Source: Massilia kyonggiensis
GTDB taxonomy: Bacteria; Pseudomonadota; Gammaproteobacteria; Burkholderiales; Burkholderiaceae_D
DNA: 64,000 bases
Assembly: GCF_024756235.1 (NCBI RefSeq)
Contig: NZ_JANUGY010000006.1
Coordinates: 1 to 64,000, forward strand
Reading direction: 5' to 3'
The position numbers were made by a program, and so were the translations under genes. Of the stretch, positions 19,601 through 26,576 are shown piece by piece. The stretch's first letter is position 1. Each line of letters begins with the position of its first letter. Under the pieces are notes generated by a model, which saw only the letters and a list, made by a program, of their open reading frames with translations, did no database searches and was not told where the DNA came from.

Positions 19601-20189
19601 GCAGGCCGTAGTCGATGTATTCCTGCACGGACGACGGGTACAGCACGGGGATGCCGCAGTGGTGCAGGATGTGGTCGGACTGGTGCGCAGTCGACGACGA
19701 TTTCGCCGCGTGGTCGTCGCCCGCCAACACGAGCACGCCGCCGTTCTGCGCCGAGCCCGCGTTGTTGCCGTGTTTGAACACGTCGCCGCAACGGTCCACG
19801 CCCGGGCCCTTGCCGTACCACATGGCGAACACGCCGTCGTACTTCGCATCCTTGAACAGGTTGGTCTGCTGTGTGCCCCAGACGGCCGTCGCCGCGAGGT
19901 CTTCGTTCATGCCGGGGTGGAAGTGGACGTGGTGCGATTCCAGGTGTTTCTTCGCCTTCCACGCGGTCTGGTCGACCTGGGTGACGGGCGAGCCCCGGTA
20001 GCCGGTGATGTAGCCTGCCGTGTTCAGGCCGGCCTTCAGGTCGCGTTCGCGCTGCAGCATCGGCAGGCGGATCAGCGCCTGGGTGCCGGTCATGAAGGCG
20101 CGGCCGCGCTCGAGCGTCCATTTGTCGTCGAGCGTGATCTCGTGCGGGGGTAGCGGTTCCAGCTGGCTGCGGTCCAGGGGGGCGTTCAT
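16641..20189 (-). CDS. Fused indolepyruvate ferredoxin oxidoreductase
   Basis: Protein of 1182 residues joining the alpha and gamma parts of indolepyruvate:ferredoxin oxidoreductase, which decarboxylates aryl pyruvates from aromatic amino acids to acyl-CoA. It has the thiamine-diphosphate-binding region (GDGTYYHSG in the centre), a cysteine-rich cluster region with CEGCGDCSKQSNC and further cysteines (about residues 640-700), and the gamma-type domain starting ILVTGVGGTGVVT. The fused long form is common in proteobacteria. A divergent Lrp/AsnC regulator 140 bases away probably controls it in response to an amino acid. Confidence 0.93.
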   Translation of the reverse strand: MNAPLDRSQLEPLPPHEITLDDKWTLERGRAFMTGTQALIRLPMLQRERDLKAGLNTAGYITGYRGSPVTQVDQTAWKAKKHLESHHVHFHPGMNEDLAATAVWGTQQTNLFKDAKYDGVFAMWYGKGPGVDRCGDVFKHGNNAGSAQNGGVLVLAGDDHAAKSSSTAHQSDHILHHCGIPVLYPSSVQEYIDYGLHAWAMSRYSGLWVSMKCVTDIIESGAVVDLDPDRVQTILPADFEMPPGGLNIRWPDAVLDQEVRMNHYKWYAALAYARANKLNQIIWDSPQPKIGIITAGKSYLDTRQALADLGIDEQAARDIGLRVYKVGMTWPLDSVGVHEFARGLDEILVVEEKRQVLEYALKEELYNLPDGERPRVVGKFDDAGEWSVKNRSGQGDWLLSANYELNPAQVARAIASRISHYCAGHPVEQRVKERIAFLEAKELILKNIPKANPETDRIPYFCSGCPHNSSTKVPEGSRAMAGIGCHYMVLWMDRETSTFTHMGGEGVTWIGQAPFTGEKHVFANLGDGTYYHSGVLAIRASVAAKVNITYKILYNDAVAMTGGQVVDGPLDPARISRQLAAEGVKPIIVVTDEPEKYPDDYPWAEGVTVRHRSELMDVQRELREMPGVSAMIYDQTCASEKRRRRKKGAYPDPAKRAVINEAVCEGCGDCSKQSNCLSVEPLETELGRKRQINQSSCNKDFSCVTGFCPSFVTVEGGGLKKPKKTTSDAAPPSLPMPKIPATTNPFGILVTGVGGTGVVTVGQILAVAAHVEGKGALVLDMSGLAQKGGPVMSHVRLADRQGDLYSTRVGTGNADLVIGCDQIVTASRDALSRMGENRTWAAVNATGATTAAFIKNPDWQFPAEGSRGAIVQACGEGNVDFIDAGHIATTLMGDAIATNMFMLGYAFQKGHVPLQEASIIKAIELNGVSVAFNKAAFHWGRTAAHDLPSVQKLVTPAKVIEFKRAQTLDDLVKRRVELLTAYQNADYAAQYKAFVDRVRAAEEKLGKGTRLTEAVARYLHKLMAYKDEYEVARLYTDPAFMAKIDGMFEGDVKLKFHLAPPLFAKKDKEGHLVKQEFGPWMMKAFGVLAKLKGLRGTALDPFGHTAERRMERALIQEYRGTIESLLPRLTADNLAQAVAIASIPEDIRGFGHVKERNLKTAKRKEAELVAAFHAGGTATRAA

Positions 20190-20288
20190 GCGTGTCTCCG
20201 ATTATGTTTGTCGTGTTTCGGTTGCGGCCAGTATAGACCCGCACCCCCAGCATTAAATTTCAATGAATTCCCCCCGTCAGACGATTTG

Positions 20289-20303
20289 CGCAATAAAATT
20301 GCG
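20289..20303. promoter_or_regulatory. Palindromic Lrp-type operator
   Basis: Perfect inverted repeat CGCAAT-AAA-ATTGCG with an AT-rich centre, 27 bases before the Lrp-type start codon and within the divergent promoter region. Lrp/AsnC proteins bind such short palindromes; it fits control of both the oxidoreductase and the regulator itself. Confidence 0.6.
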
Positions 20304-20329
20304 ACGTACGCGAGTCCTGTGGAGAATTC

Positions 20330-20830
20330 ATGTCAAAAATCGAGCTGGATAAAACCGACCGTAAAATCCTGGCGATCCTGCAGTCGGATGGCCGCCTGTC
20401 GAACCAGGACGTGGCCGAGCGCGTCAGCCTGTCGCCGTCGCCCTGCCTGCGCCGCATCAAGCGGTTGGAAGAGGCCGGTGTCATCCGGCAATATGTCGCC
20501 CTGCTCGATCCCGACAAGCTGGGCCTGGGCCTGCTGGCCTATGTAAATGTCCGCCTGGAAAAACACAGCGAAGGCGCGGCGAACGCGCGCGTGCCGGCGA
20601 CGTCGCCGCGCTTCGAATTCGCCCAGGCCGTGTCGACCTGGCCGGAAGTGGTGGCCTGCTATGCGATGACGGGGGAGATGGATTTCCTGCTGCGCGTGCA
20701 CGTGGAAGACATGGACCACTTCTCGCGCTTCATGATGAGCACCCTGCTGCGCCACCCGGCCGTGCTGGACGTCAAGTCGAGCTTCGCCCTGCAGCGCATC
20801 AAGGAAACGACGGCGCTGCCCATTGTTTGA
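20330..20830 (+). CDS. Lrp/AsnC-family transcriptional regulator
   Basis: Protein of 166 residues: N-terminal winged helix-turn-helix (LDKTDRKILAILQSDGRLSN, SLSPSPCLRRIKRLEEAG) and C-terminal RAM ligand-binding domain (EVVACYAMTGEMDFLLRV). Such regulators sense amino acids. Divergent position next to the aryl-pyruvate oxidoreductase suggests it senses an aromatic or branched amino acid; the ligand is inferred only. A GGAG ribosome site lies 7 bases before ATG. Confidence 0.93.
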   Translation: MSKIELDKTDRKILAILQSDGRLSNQDVAERVSLSPSPCLRRIKRLEEAGVIRQYVALLDPDKLGLGLLAYVNVRLEKHSEGAANARVPATSPRFEFAQAVSTWPEVVACYAMTGEMDFLLRVHVEDMDHFSRFMMSTLLRHPAVLDVKSSFALQRIKETTALPIV

Positions 20831-20937
20831 TGGGCGTTTTCATAGGATGGGCACCTGCGCCCACGCGTGACGCCAGCAAGCCTCAATCTGCTGTTTAGTA
20901 ATAAGCGCGAAACTTGCGGGCTGCCGCGCGTGCGCGT

Positions 20938-20966
20938 TTGACCACGCATCGCGTCGTCGGTAATCT
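20938..20966 (+). promoter_or_regulatory. Promoter of putative small RNA, copy 1
   Basis: TTGACC (20938-20943), a 17-base spacer and TAATCT (20961-20966). The same hexamer pair with the same spacer length but a different spacer sequence is found before the second copy at 21359-21387, which argues that the hexamers are functional. Confidence 0.6.
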
Positions 20967-20972
20967 CGACCT

Positions 20973-21084
20973 GGTCTCGGCCCGGCCGCCGCTTACAGGG
21001 AGGCGGCCGGTTCGTCTCCAGCCGGTGTGGTCCGGCTCTCTTTCCGATGCACCGGACACTTGGCCCGGTCCGTCGGTTTTTTTT
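20973..21084 (+). ncRNA. Putative three-hairpin small RNA, copy 1 (intact)
   Basis: Predicted transcript of about 112 bases. Hairpin 1 is a perfect 9-bp stem, 20982-20990 with 21002-21010. Hairpin 2 is AGCCGG-loop-CCGGCT, 21020-21037. Hairpin 3 pairs CCGATG and ACCGG (21044-21055) with CCGGT and CGTCGG (21065-21076) and is followed by eight T, a textbook intrinsic terminator. No open frame with a ribosome site is visible. A diverged second copy keeps promoter, order and terminator. I do not recognise the RNA family; a transposon-borne leader is an alternative. Bases 20831-20937 show nothing else. Confidence 0.55.
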
Positions 21085-21163
21085 GGGTCGTGTTCGCGTT
21101 ACTTCAGTAATCTGCCGTCTTAACCGAGCTGAGCCACCGCGCACAGAAGGTGAGCGGGCGTCA

Positions 21164-21358
21164 TCAGCCGGCGCGTATCCAATAACCGCTGCCATCCCAA
21201 GAATTGATCAGGTAGCGGCTCGCCACACCGCGGCCCCGTACCAGACAGTGCAGGCAGCGAAAGCGCTGCGACCCGCTTGCCTGGCCGCGACAGTATATGC
21301 GAGCGCAGCCGCAATGTAGACACGGCCGTCCTGCCTCCGCCTGCTCGATGAGGGACAT
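21164..21358 (-). pseudogene. Remnant of an IS1595-like transposase zinc ribbon
   Basis: A 64-codon minus-strand frame has the pattern C-x2-C, then about 16 residues, then C-x2-C (PCLHCGCARIYC, then QRFRCLHC), including the RGQASGSQRFRC block seen at the N terminus of IS1595/ISXO2-type transposases. The catalytic part is missing and the frame turns into unrelated sequence. It lies between the two small-RNA copies. Family assignment is from memory of the motif and is tentative. Confidence 0.45.
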
Positions 21359-21440
21359 TTGACCTGACGTCGGGATCCCAATGATCTCGATCTGGTCTCG
21401 GCGCCCCCACTTTAGGTAGGCGACCGGTTCATCTCAAGCC
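21359..21440 (+). ncRNA. Putative small RNA copy 2, 5' half with promoter (interrupted)
   Basis: TTGACC (21359-21364), a 17-base spacer and TGATCT (21382-21387) precede a diverged copy of the first part of the small RNA. The block CTCGATCTGGTCTCGGC and the later AGGCGACCGGTTC and TCTCAAGCC align with copy 1, with the hairpin 1 stem weakened. Similarity stops at 21440 in the left arm of hairpin 2 and resumes at 22849, so the copy is split by the tnpB element. Confidence 0.5.
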
Positions 21441-21497
21441 AAGTTTATTCAATTCACCGGGAACTCAACTAAATCTTCACAGTCTCATGCCGTATGA

Positions 21498-21614
21498 GCA
21501 AGAGTCTTTCCATTGCCGGCCCCTCCAACAATCATCGTCGACCTCGGCTCTGGCATGAACCACCACAAGAAGAGCTTGAGACGCCTGCTGGACGAGATCA
21601 TGGCTGGCGACTGA
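21498..21614 (+). pseudogene. Fragment of an IS607-type serine recombinase (tnpA)
   Basis: A short in-frame stretch ending at TGA 21612-21614 contains DLGSGMNHHKKSLRRLLDEI, which resembles the middle of IS607-type resolvases, where a D-x-GSGMN block is followed by a leucine-rich helix. The usual continuation (the HKDRLLRFG-like block and the C terminus) is missing, and the frame starts without a helix-turn-helix. tnpB begins 10 bases later, the usual gene order of IS607 elements. Tentative. Confidence 0.5.
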
Positions 21615-21624
21615 CGTAGACGCA

Positions 21625-22816
21625 ATGCTGATCGCTCACCGTATCGCTCTCGACCCGAACAACGTGCAGGCGACGTACTTGGCACGCGCCGCCGGCATCG
21701 CGCGCTTTGCATATAACTGGGCCTTGTCCGAATGGCAGCGACAATATGCGGCACACCAGGCCAATCCAGCGCTGCCGGCGCCGTCCCAATTCTCACTGCG
21801 GCGTGAGCTGAACGCGATCAAACGCGAACAATTCCCCTGGATGCTGGACGTCACGAAGAACGCGCCGCAAATGGCAATCATCCAATTGGGGCAACTCGTT
21901 CAAGAACTTCTTCGCACATCGTGCACGTTATCCGAGGTTTCGCCGCAAAGGCGTCGACGACCGTTTCACCGTCACAAACGACCAGTTTCGCGTGGACGGC
22001 AAGCGCATTCACATCCCCAAGCTGGGCTGGGTGCGCATGCGCGAGGCGTTGCGCTTTACGGGCCGGATCGTCTCGGCGACCGTTTCCCGCCGCGCGGACC
22101 GATGGCATGTCAGCATTACCGTCGACGCGACCGAAACATCCCCGCCACCAGCCGAAAACCAAGGTGAGGTGGGGATCGATCTCGGCGTGTCGACGCTGGC
22201 CACATTGTCGACGGGAGAACAGTGGCCGGGGCCAAAGGCGCTGCGTTCGCTCCTCGACCGGCTACGGCGGATGTCGCGCTCCCTGTCGCGCAAGGTGAAG
22301 GGCTCCCGCAATCGGGAGAGGGCGAAGCGGCGCCTGGCCCGGCTGCACGTGAGGATCGCCAATCTGCGCCGTGATGGTTTGCACAAGCTTACGACCAGCG
22401 TCACCCGGCGCTTTCATACGATCGGGATCGAGGACCTGAACGTGAGGGGCATGCTTGGGAACCATCGCCTGGCACGCGCAATCGCCGACGTGGGCTTCTA
22501 CGAACTGCGCAGGCAATTGAGCTACAAGACTGTGTGGCGCGGCGGACATGTGGTCGTGGTGGACCGGTGGTATCCAAGCAGCAAGACGTGCTCGTGCTGC
22601 AAATACCGGTTGGAAGAACTCGCGCTCGGGACGCGTAGTTGGACTTGTCCCGCGTGCGGGACACAGCACGACCGCGACATCAACGCGGCGATCAACCTGA
22701 AGAATTTGGCGATGAGTTCCATCGCAACTGCCTGTGGAGGGAACGGCGCTGGCCCCGTGCGCGAGCACGGGACGAAACCGGTCCCCGAGAAGCAGGAACC
22801 CAGCGGCAAAAGTTAA
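21625..22816 (+). pseudogene. tnpB: TnpB (OrfB) RNA-guided nuclease-like gene with one-base frameshift
   Basis: Reading from ATG 21625 gives the TnpB N terminus (VQATYLARAAGIARFAYNWA) up to the G4 run at 21888-21891. Removing one G restores the rest (NSFKNFFAHRARYPRFRRKG onward) to the stop at 22816, about 396 residues, the normal family length. The RuvC residues are present: Asp in GIDLGVST (22178-22180), Glu in IGIEDLNV (22430-22432) and Asp in DRDINAAI (22676-22678). The zinc ribbon CSCC/CPAC is also intact. TnpB proteins are RNA-guided DNA nucleases that maintain their transposon. As written the gene is broken; the error is a single base in a homopolymer, so it may be recent or a sequencing error. 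Confidence 0.85.
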
Positions 22817-22828
22817 CTACGGTTAACT
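22811..22828. repeat. Hairpin at the tnpB right end
   Basis: Perfect inverted repeat AGTTAAC-TACG-GTTAACT overlapping the last codons of tnpB. Small hairpins at the tnpB 3' end belong to the transposon right end and the guide-RNA scaffold in known elements; here that role is inferred. Confidence 0.55.
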
Positions 22829-22848
22829 TTGCGTAGGTCTTGGAGAAC

Positions 22849-22903
22849 GGTGGTCCGGCTTCTTTCCAATGCCGTGGGTTTGATGCCCGGTCCGTCGGTT
22901 TTT
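22849..22903 (+). ncRNA. Putative small RNA copy 2, 3' half with terminator
   Basis: GGTGGTCCGGCTTCTTTCC, then a diverged loop and GCCCGGTCCGTCGGTTTTT, matching the right arm of hairpin 2 and the terminator hairpin of copy 1 (21026-21084). The stem is less perfect and the T-run shorter (five). It points into the convergent esterase gene, which ends 4 bases further on. Confidence 0.5.
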
Positions 22904-22906
22904 GGC

Positions 22907-23953
22907 TTACCAGCCCGCGATACGCCGCAGTTGCGGCAACAGTTCGGCCGCCATGACCGCATGCTGCGCCGTCGTCGGATGGCCATTGACGGCGTCACCG
23001 GGCTGGTACGCCACAGGTGCGAGCAGGTGGACGCGCTTATCGCCCACCCGCGCCATCGCCTCCTTCAGATAGCCGATCAGCGCCGCCTTCTTGTCGCCAT
23101 TCAGCAGCACGCCTTCCGTCAGCGCGATCTGCGCGTGCGGATGGTCGCGCAGCACGCGGCGCAGCAGGGCCGTGTACGTGTCGACATAGGCCGCGCGCTC
23201 TGGAATGCCGGGGTTGAAGTCATTGGTGCCGATCGCGATGACGATCAGGTCCGGGGCGTAATCGGCCTGGTTCCACCGCACCGGATGCGCGGCATCGGCG
23301 ATGGCGAGATCGTAGAACGCGGGCAGCTGGAACTCGTCGGTGCGGTCGTTCCAGCTGCGCACCAGCCCCCGGCCGCCATAGCAGACCAGTTGCACCTGCG
23401 CGTCGAGGGCGCGCGCGGCCAGCATGCCGTAGGACAGGCGCGGGTTCGACCATTCGGGCATGTCCTTCTCGTCCGTGCCCCGCTCCATGACGGCGCCGCA
23501 GGTCACGGAATCGCCCAGCACGAGCAGGCGCCGCGCGGGCAGCGCGGGCGCCGCGAGGAACGTGCCGTCGGACGTGAAGCGCGCGATGGACGGCACACCC
23601 AGCCACGTCTCGCCGCGGTGCACGAGTTCCACCTTGTGCGGGCCGGGCGCCGCGCCCTTGAACACGTCGTAGCGTGTCATCTGCGGCGCCAGGCGCAGCG
23701 TGCCCGCGGGCTTGCCGTCCACGATTACGTCGACGAGGCTGCGGGTGCCGCCCGCGGCATCGACGGCGAGCCGCGTGCCGTCGACGTTCAGCAGCAGGGT
23801 CACGCCGGCATAGCCGAAGCGCACCGTCCCGTCGGATTCCGCCACCGTGCGGCCCATGCGAGCCACGTGGACGTCGGCGGCGGGTATCGTCTGCTCGGCG
23901 GCCGCCGATGCCGCGCACACAGCCAGCAACGCGGCAATGAGCGGCCGGCGCAT
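22907..23953 (-). CDS. Secreted SGNH/GDSL esterase, CE2-like
   Basis: Protein of 348 residues with a signal peptide (1-19), an N-terminal beta-sandwich region (about 25-135) and an SGNH hydrolase domain. The nucleophile is Ser149 in GDSVT; GTND supplies the oxyanion residue and the histidine fits NGHPTT or AQH near the C terminus. The two-domain layout matches carbohydrate esterase family 2, which removes acetyl groups from mannan or xylan. Last gene of the mannan operon; its ATG overlaps the alpha-galactosidase stop by one base. The start at 23953 is chosen over the longer open frame because it gives the signal peptide. Confidence 0.83.
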   Translation of the reverse strand: MRRPLIAALLAVCAASAAAEQTIPAADVHVARMGRTVAESDGTVRFGYAGVTLLLNVDGTRLAVDAAGGTRSLVDVIVDGKPAGTLRLAPQMTRYDVFKGAAPGPHKVELVHRGETWLGVPSIARFTSDGTFLAAPALPARRLLVLGDSVTCGAVMERGTDEKDMPEWSNPRLSYGMLAARALDAQVQLVCYGGRGLVRSWNDRTDEFQLPAFYDLAIADAAHPVRWNQADYAPDLIVIAIGTNDFNPGIPERAAYVDTYTALLRRVLRDHPHAQIALTEGVLLNGDKKAALIGYLKEAMARVGDKRVHLLAPVAYQPGDAVNGHPTTAQHAVMAAELLPQLRRIAGW

Positions 23954-25167
23954 CACGCGCCCTTCTTCAGGCGCAGCAGCAGCACGCCGTGCGACGGCAC
24001 GGTCGCGTCGAGACGCTTGCTCGTGTCGCCCGTCTTGCCGGTCCACGCATCCGTCCACTGCCAGGTGGCCTTTTTGAAGTCGACTTCGCGCTTGGACATG
24101 TCGTCGTTGATCACGTTCTGCTTCCAGTCATAGCGCAGCGGCAGCGCGGATTCGCCGCGGTTCAGCACCATGAACGCCCATTCGTCGTTGGCGAGCGGCT
24201 TGGCCCACAGTTCGACGGGGCCCTGCTTCCAGAAACGCAGCGCCGGCACGCCCAGCGGGTCCTGGTTGAGGGCGATGACCTCGCGGCGGCCGATGATCTT
24301 CTTCACCGAGTCCGGCATCGAGCGCAGGTCGTTGCCGAGGATGAGCGGCGAGTTCATCATGGCCCAGACCGAGAAGTGCGCGCGGTCCTCGTCTTCCGTC
24401 ATGCCCATGCCGACTTCCAGCATGTCCATGTCGTTCCAGTGGCCCGGCCCCGCGTACTTGCGCAGGCCCGCCTGCATGTCGAGGATGCGCATCACGCCCC
24501 ACGCCGACCACGAGCCGGCGCTCTTTTCGCAATCCCAGCACGGGTAGATGTCGCCCGTGGTGCGCCACGAGTGGCCGACGTCGGCCGCCCATTCCCACGG
24601 CTTGTTGTCGCCCCATTCGCAAATGCTGAACAGGATCGGACGGTTGGCGGCGCGGATCGCGTCGCGCATCGTCGTGTAGGCGCCGACCGCGTTCAGGCCC
24701 TTGGTCTCGCACCAGTCGTACTTCAGGTAATCGATGCCCCAGGCGGCGTACGTCTTCGCATCCTGGTATTCGTGGCCGCGGCTGCCGGGACGGCCCCCGC
24801 ACGTCTTGTCGCCGGCGTCCGAATAAATGCCCAGCTTCAGGCCGCGCGCGTGCACGTAGTCGGACAGGGCCTTCATGCCGGACGGGAAGCGCTGCGGGTC
24901 GGCCTGGATGTTGCCGTGTTCGTCGCGCGCGCCGTGCCAGCAGTCGTCGATGTTGATGTACTGGTAGCCCGCATCCTTCAGGCCCAGTTTCACCATCGCG
25001 TCGGCCGTCTCGCGGATCAGTTTTTCATCGATGTCGCACGCGAATTTATTCCAGCTGTTCCAGCCCATCTGCGGCGTGGCCGCGAGGCCGTCGAATTTCT
25101 GCGCCCAGGCCGCGGCCGGGGACGCCGCAATGGTGGCGGCAAGGATCAGGGAGGCACTACGTTTCAC
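23953..25167 (-). CDS. Secreted GH27 alpha-galactosidase
   Basis: Protein of 404 residues with a signal peptide (1-22) and a GH27 barrel. The nucleophile is Asp151 in YLKYDWC; GHWNDMDML (242-250) carries the acid/base aspartate. MGWNSWN and INIDDCW are family blocks. It removes alpha-1,6-galactose side chains from galactomannan. It starts with GTG, overlapping the stop of the upstream mannanase by one base, so the two are tightly coupled. The C-terminal beta-sandwich (about 315-400) is present. Confidence 0.93.
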   Translation of the reverse strand: MKRSASLILAATIAASPAAAWAQKFDGLAATPQMGWNSWNKFACDIDEKLIRETADAMVKLGLKDAGYQYINIDDCWHGARDEHGNIQADPQRFPSGMKALSDYVHARGLKLGIYSDAGDKTCGGRPGSRGHEYQDAKTYAAWGIDYLKYDWCETKGLNAVGAYTTMRDAIRAANRPILFSICEWGDNKPWEWAADVGHSWRTTGDIYPCWDCEKSAGSWSAWGVMRILDMQAGLRKYAGPGHWNDMDMLEVGMGMTEDEDRAHFSVWAMMNSPLILGNDLRSMPDSVKKIIGRREVIALNQDPLGVPALRFWKQGPVELWAKPLANDEWAFMVLNRGESALPLRYDWKQNVINDDMSKREVDFKKATWQWTDAWTGKTGDTSKRLDATVPSHGVLLLRLKKGA

Positions 25168-26486
25168 TATTTAGCTCCAATCGTCTTCAGGCGTTTATCG
25201 TGGTCCGCGATCAACTTGAGCGAGCTGGCATCGCTGTCGAACACGGAATAAAGGCCCTGCTCTTCCTGCGGCGGATCGCCGACGAAATCGTTACCCGGCT
25301 TCCACCAGTAATCCGCATTGGCCGCACGCCCCGCACCGCCCCACGCCCAGAAGTTCCAGCCGGCGACCGGATCGCCCGCTGCCGCGCGCTTCTCCAGCGT
25401 CGTGAAGACTTCGTCGTAGAAGCGGTCGCGCACCTTGGTCGACGCCTTGATGTCGAAGGAGCCGCCGTCGCGGTTCAGGCCGAACTCCTCCAGCACGATC
25501 GGCTTGCCCAGCTTCTTGGCATAGTCGACGTGCACGTTCAGGTAGTGGCTGGCCTTCTCCATCATGCCGTTCCACGTGGCGTCGGGCTTCTTCGGATCGA
25601 ACCAGCCCCAGTTCGTCGGCCACAGGTGGTACGTCAGGTAGGCGATGTCCGGCGTGCGGTGCGCATCCAGGTACAGCTGCGCATCCTGCGCGGAGCCGGC
25701 GAGACCCTCGCTGCCCGTGCTGACCATGTGGCGGGAATCGAGCGAGCGGATGTAGTGGGCGGTATCGGCGATCCACTTCACGTACGTCGCCTTTTCCTGC
25801 GGCGTGGACTTGCTGTTGCCGGGGCGCGGCTCGTTCGCGAGCTGCCACGACAGGATCGTCGGGTCGTCGCGGTACGGCTTCTTCGTCACCGTGTTGGTGC
25901 GCTGGACGATCTTCGCGATCACGTTGCGGTATTCGGCCTGGGCGCGGGCGTTCGTGTAGAACGTCGCGTTTTCGGCCATGTAGCGTTCGTAGTCCTTGCT
26001 CACGTTGGGATCGTGCGCGGGCGAGCCGGTGAACCAGTTCAGGTACTGGGTCATCCCGCCGGACCACTGCCAAAAATTATTCAAGTAGAGCACGGCCGTC
26101 ATGTCACGCTTGGCAAGTTCGGCCATCATGAAGTCCAGGCCTTGCAGCAGCTGCTCGTCGTACTGCCCGGGCGCGCTCGTCGTGGCGGGGCTGACGGCAC
26201 TTTTCATTGCCGTCTTTTCCGACACGGCCAGCACGCGCACGTTGTTGATGCCGAGCGCCTTCATGCGGTCCAGCTCCTTGACGAGGCGGGCGCGCTGCCC
26301 CACACCCGTCGGCGCGCCAAGGTAGCCGCCATACCAGAAGTTCGCACCGGCGATCATGTAGCGCTGGCCGTTGCGTTCGAAATGGCTGTCCTTGACGGCC
26401 ACGAAGCCGTTGTTGTCCGCGGCTTGTGCCACGCCTGCCATCAGCAGGGTGGCGGCCAGTGCGATGTTGCCGAACTTGCGTTGCAT
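25167..26486 (-). CDS. Secreted GH5 endo-beta-1,4-mannanase-like enzyme
   Basis: Protein of 439 residues with a signal peptide (1-22, AQA) and a GH5 subfamily 7-like barrel. The acid/base is Glu219 in WQLANEP and the nucleophile Glu334 in VLEEFG. Family members cut the beta-1,4-mannan backbone. ATG 26486 is preceded by AGGAGA; the longer open frame to 26537 adds a non-signal extension. Placed between GH3 and the alpha-galactosidase in the same operon, which supports galactomannan as substrate. Cellulase activity cannot be excluded from sequence alone. Confidence 0.9.
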   Translation of the reverse strand: MQRKFGNIALAATLLMAGVAQAADNNGFVAVKDSHFERNGQRYMIAGANFWYGGYLGAPTGVGQRARLVKELDRMKALGINNVRVLAVSEKTAMKSAVSPATTSAPGQYDEQLLQGLDFMMAELAKRDMTAVLYLNNFWQWSGGMTQYLNWFTGSPAHDPNVSKDYERYMAENATFYTNARAQAEYRNVIAKIVQRTNTVTKKPYRDDPTILSWQLANEPRPGNSKSTPQEKATYVKWIADTAHYIRSLDSRHMVSTGSEGLAGSAQDAQLYLDAHRTPDIAYLTYHLWPTNWGWFDPKKPDATWNGMMEKASHYLNVHVDYAKKLGKPIVLEEFGLNRDGGSFDIKASTKVRDRFYDEVFTTLEKRAAAGDPVAGWNFWAWGGAGRAANADYWWKPGNDFVGDPPQEEQGLYSVFDSDASSLKLIADHDKRLKTIGAK

Positions 26487-26539
26487 GGTCGTAGTCTCCT
26501 CGCACTCCTTCATGGGAGCGTCGTTGTGTGGGATCATGC

Positions 26540-26563
26540 GCCGCCCACCGGGCGGTGGGCGGC
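26540..26563. promoter_or_regulatory. Perfect intercistronic hairpin, GH3-GH5 gap
   Basis: Perfect 10-bp stem, 26540-26549 with 26554-26563, loop GGGC, in the 90-base gap between the GH3 and GH5 genes. No U-run follows, so it is more likely an mRNA-stability or partial-attenuation element than a terminator. Confidence 0.6.
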
Positions 26564-26576
26564 AGAGGGGTAATGC

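Larger units (their letters stand above)
21441..22848 (+). mobile_element. IS607-like element: tnpA fragment plus frameshifted tnpB
   Basis: About 1.4 kb inserted in the second small-RNA copy; boundaries are inferred from where copy 2 loses and regains similarity with copy 1 (AGCC at the left, GGTGGTCC at the right). It carries a fragment of a serine-recombinase-type tnpA and a nearly complete tnpB. No terminal inverted repeats are evident, as expected for IS607 or IS200/IS605 elements. It should not move by itself. Confidence 0.6.

Noticed and set aside
21485..21540. Walker A-like string GGAGNGKT on the minus strand
   Set aside because: No further ATPase motifs follow and it is antisense to the recombinase fragment; judged chance.
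20831..22906. CRISPR array or toxin-antitoxin repeat for the repeated blocks
   Set aside because: Only two copies of about 110 bases, diverged, with promoter and terminator; no regular short repeats and no toxin gene.
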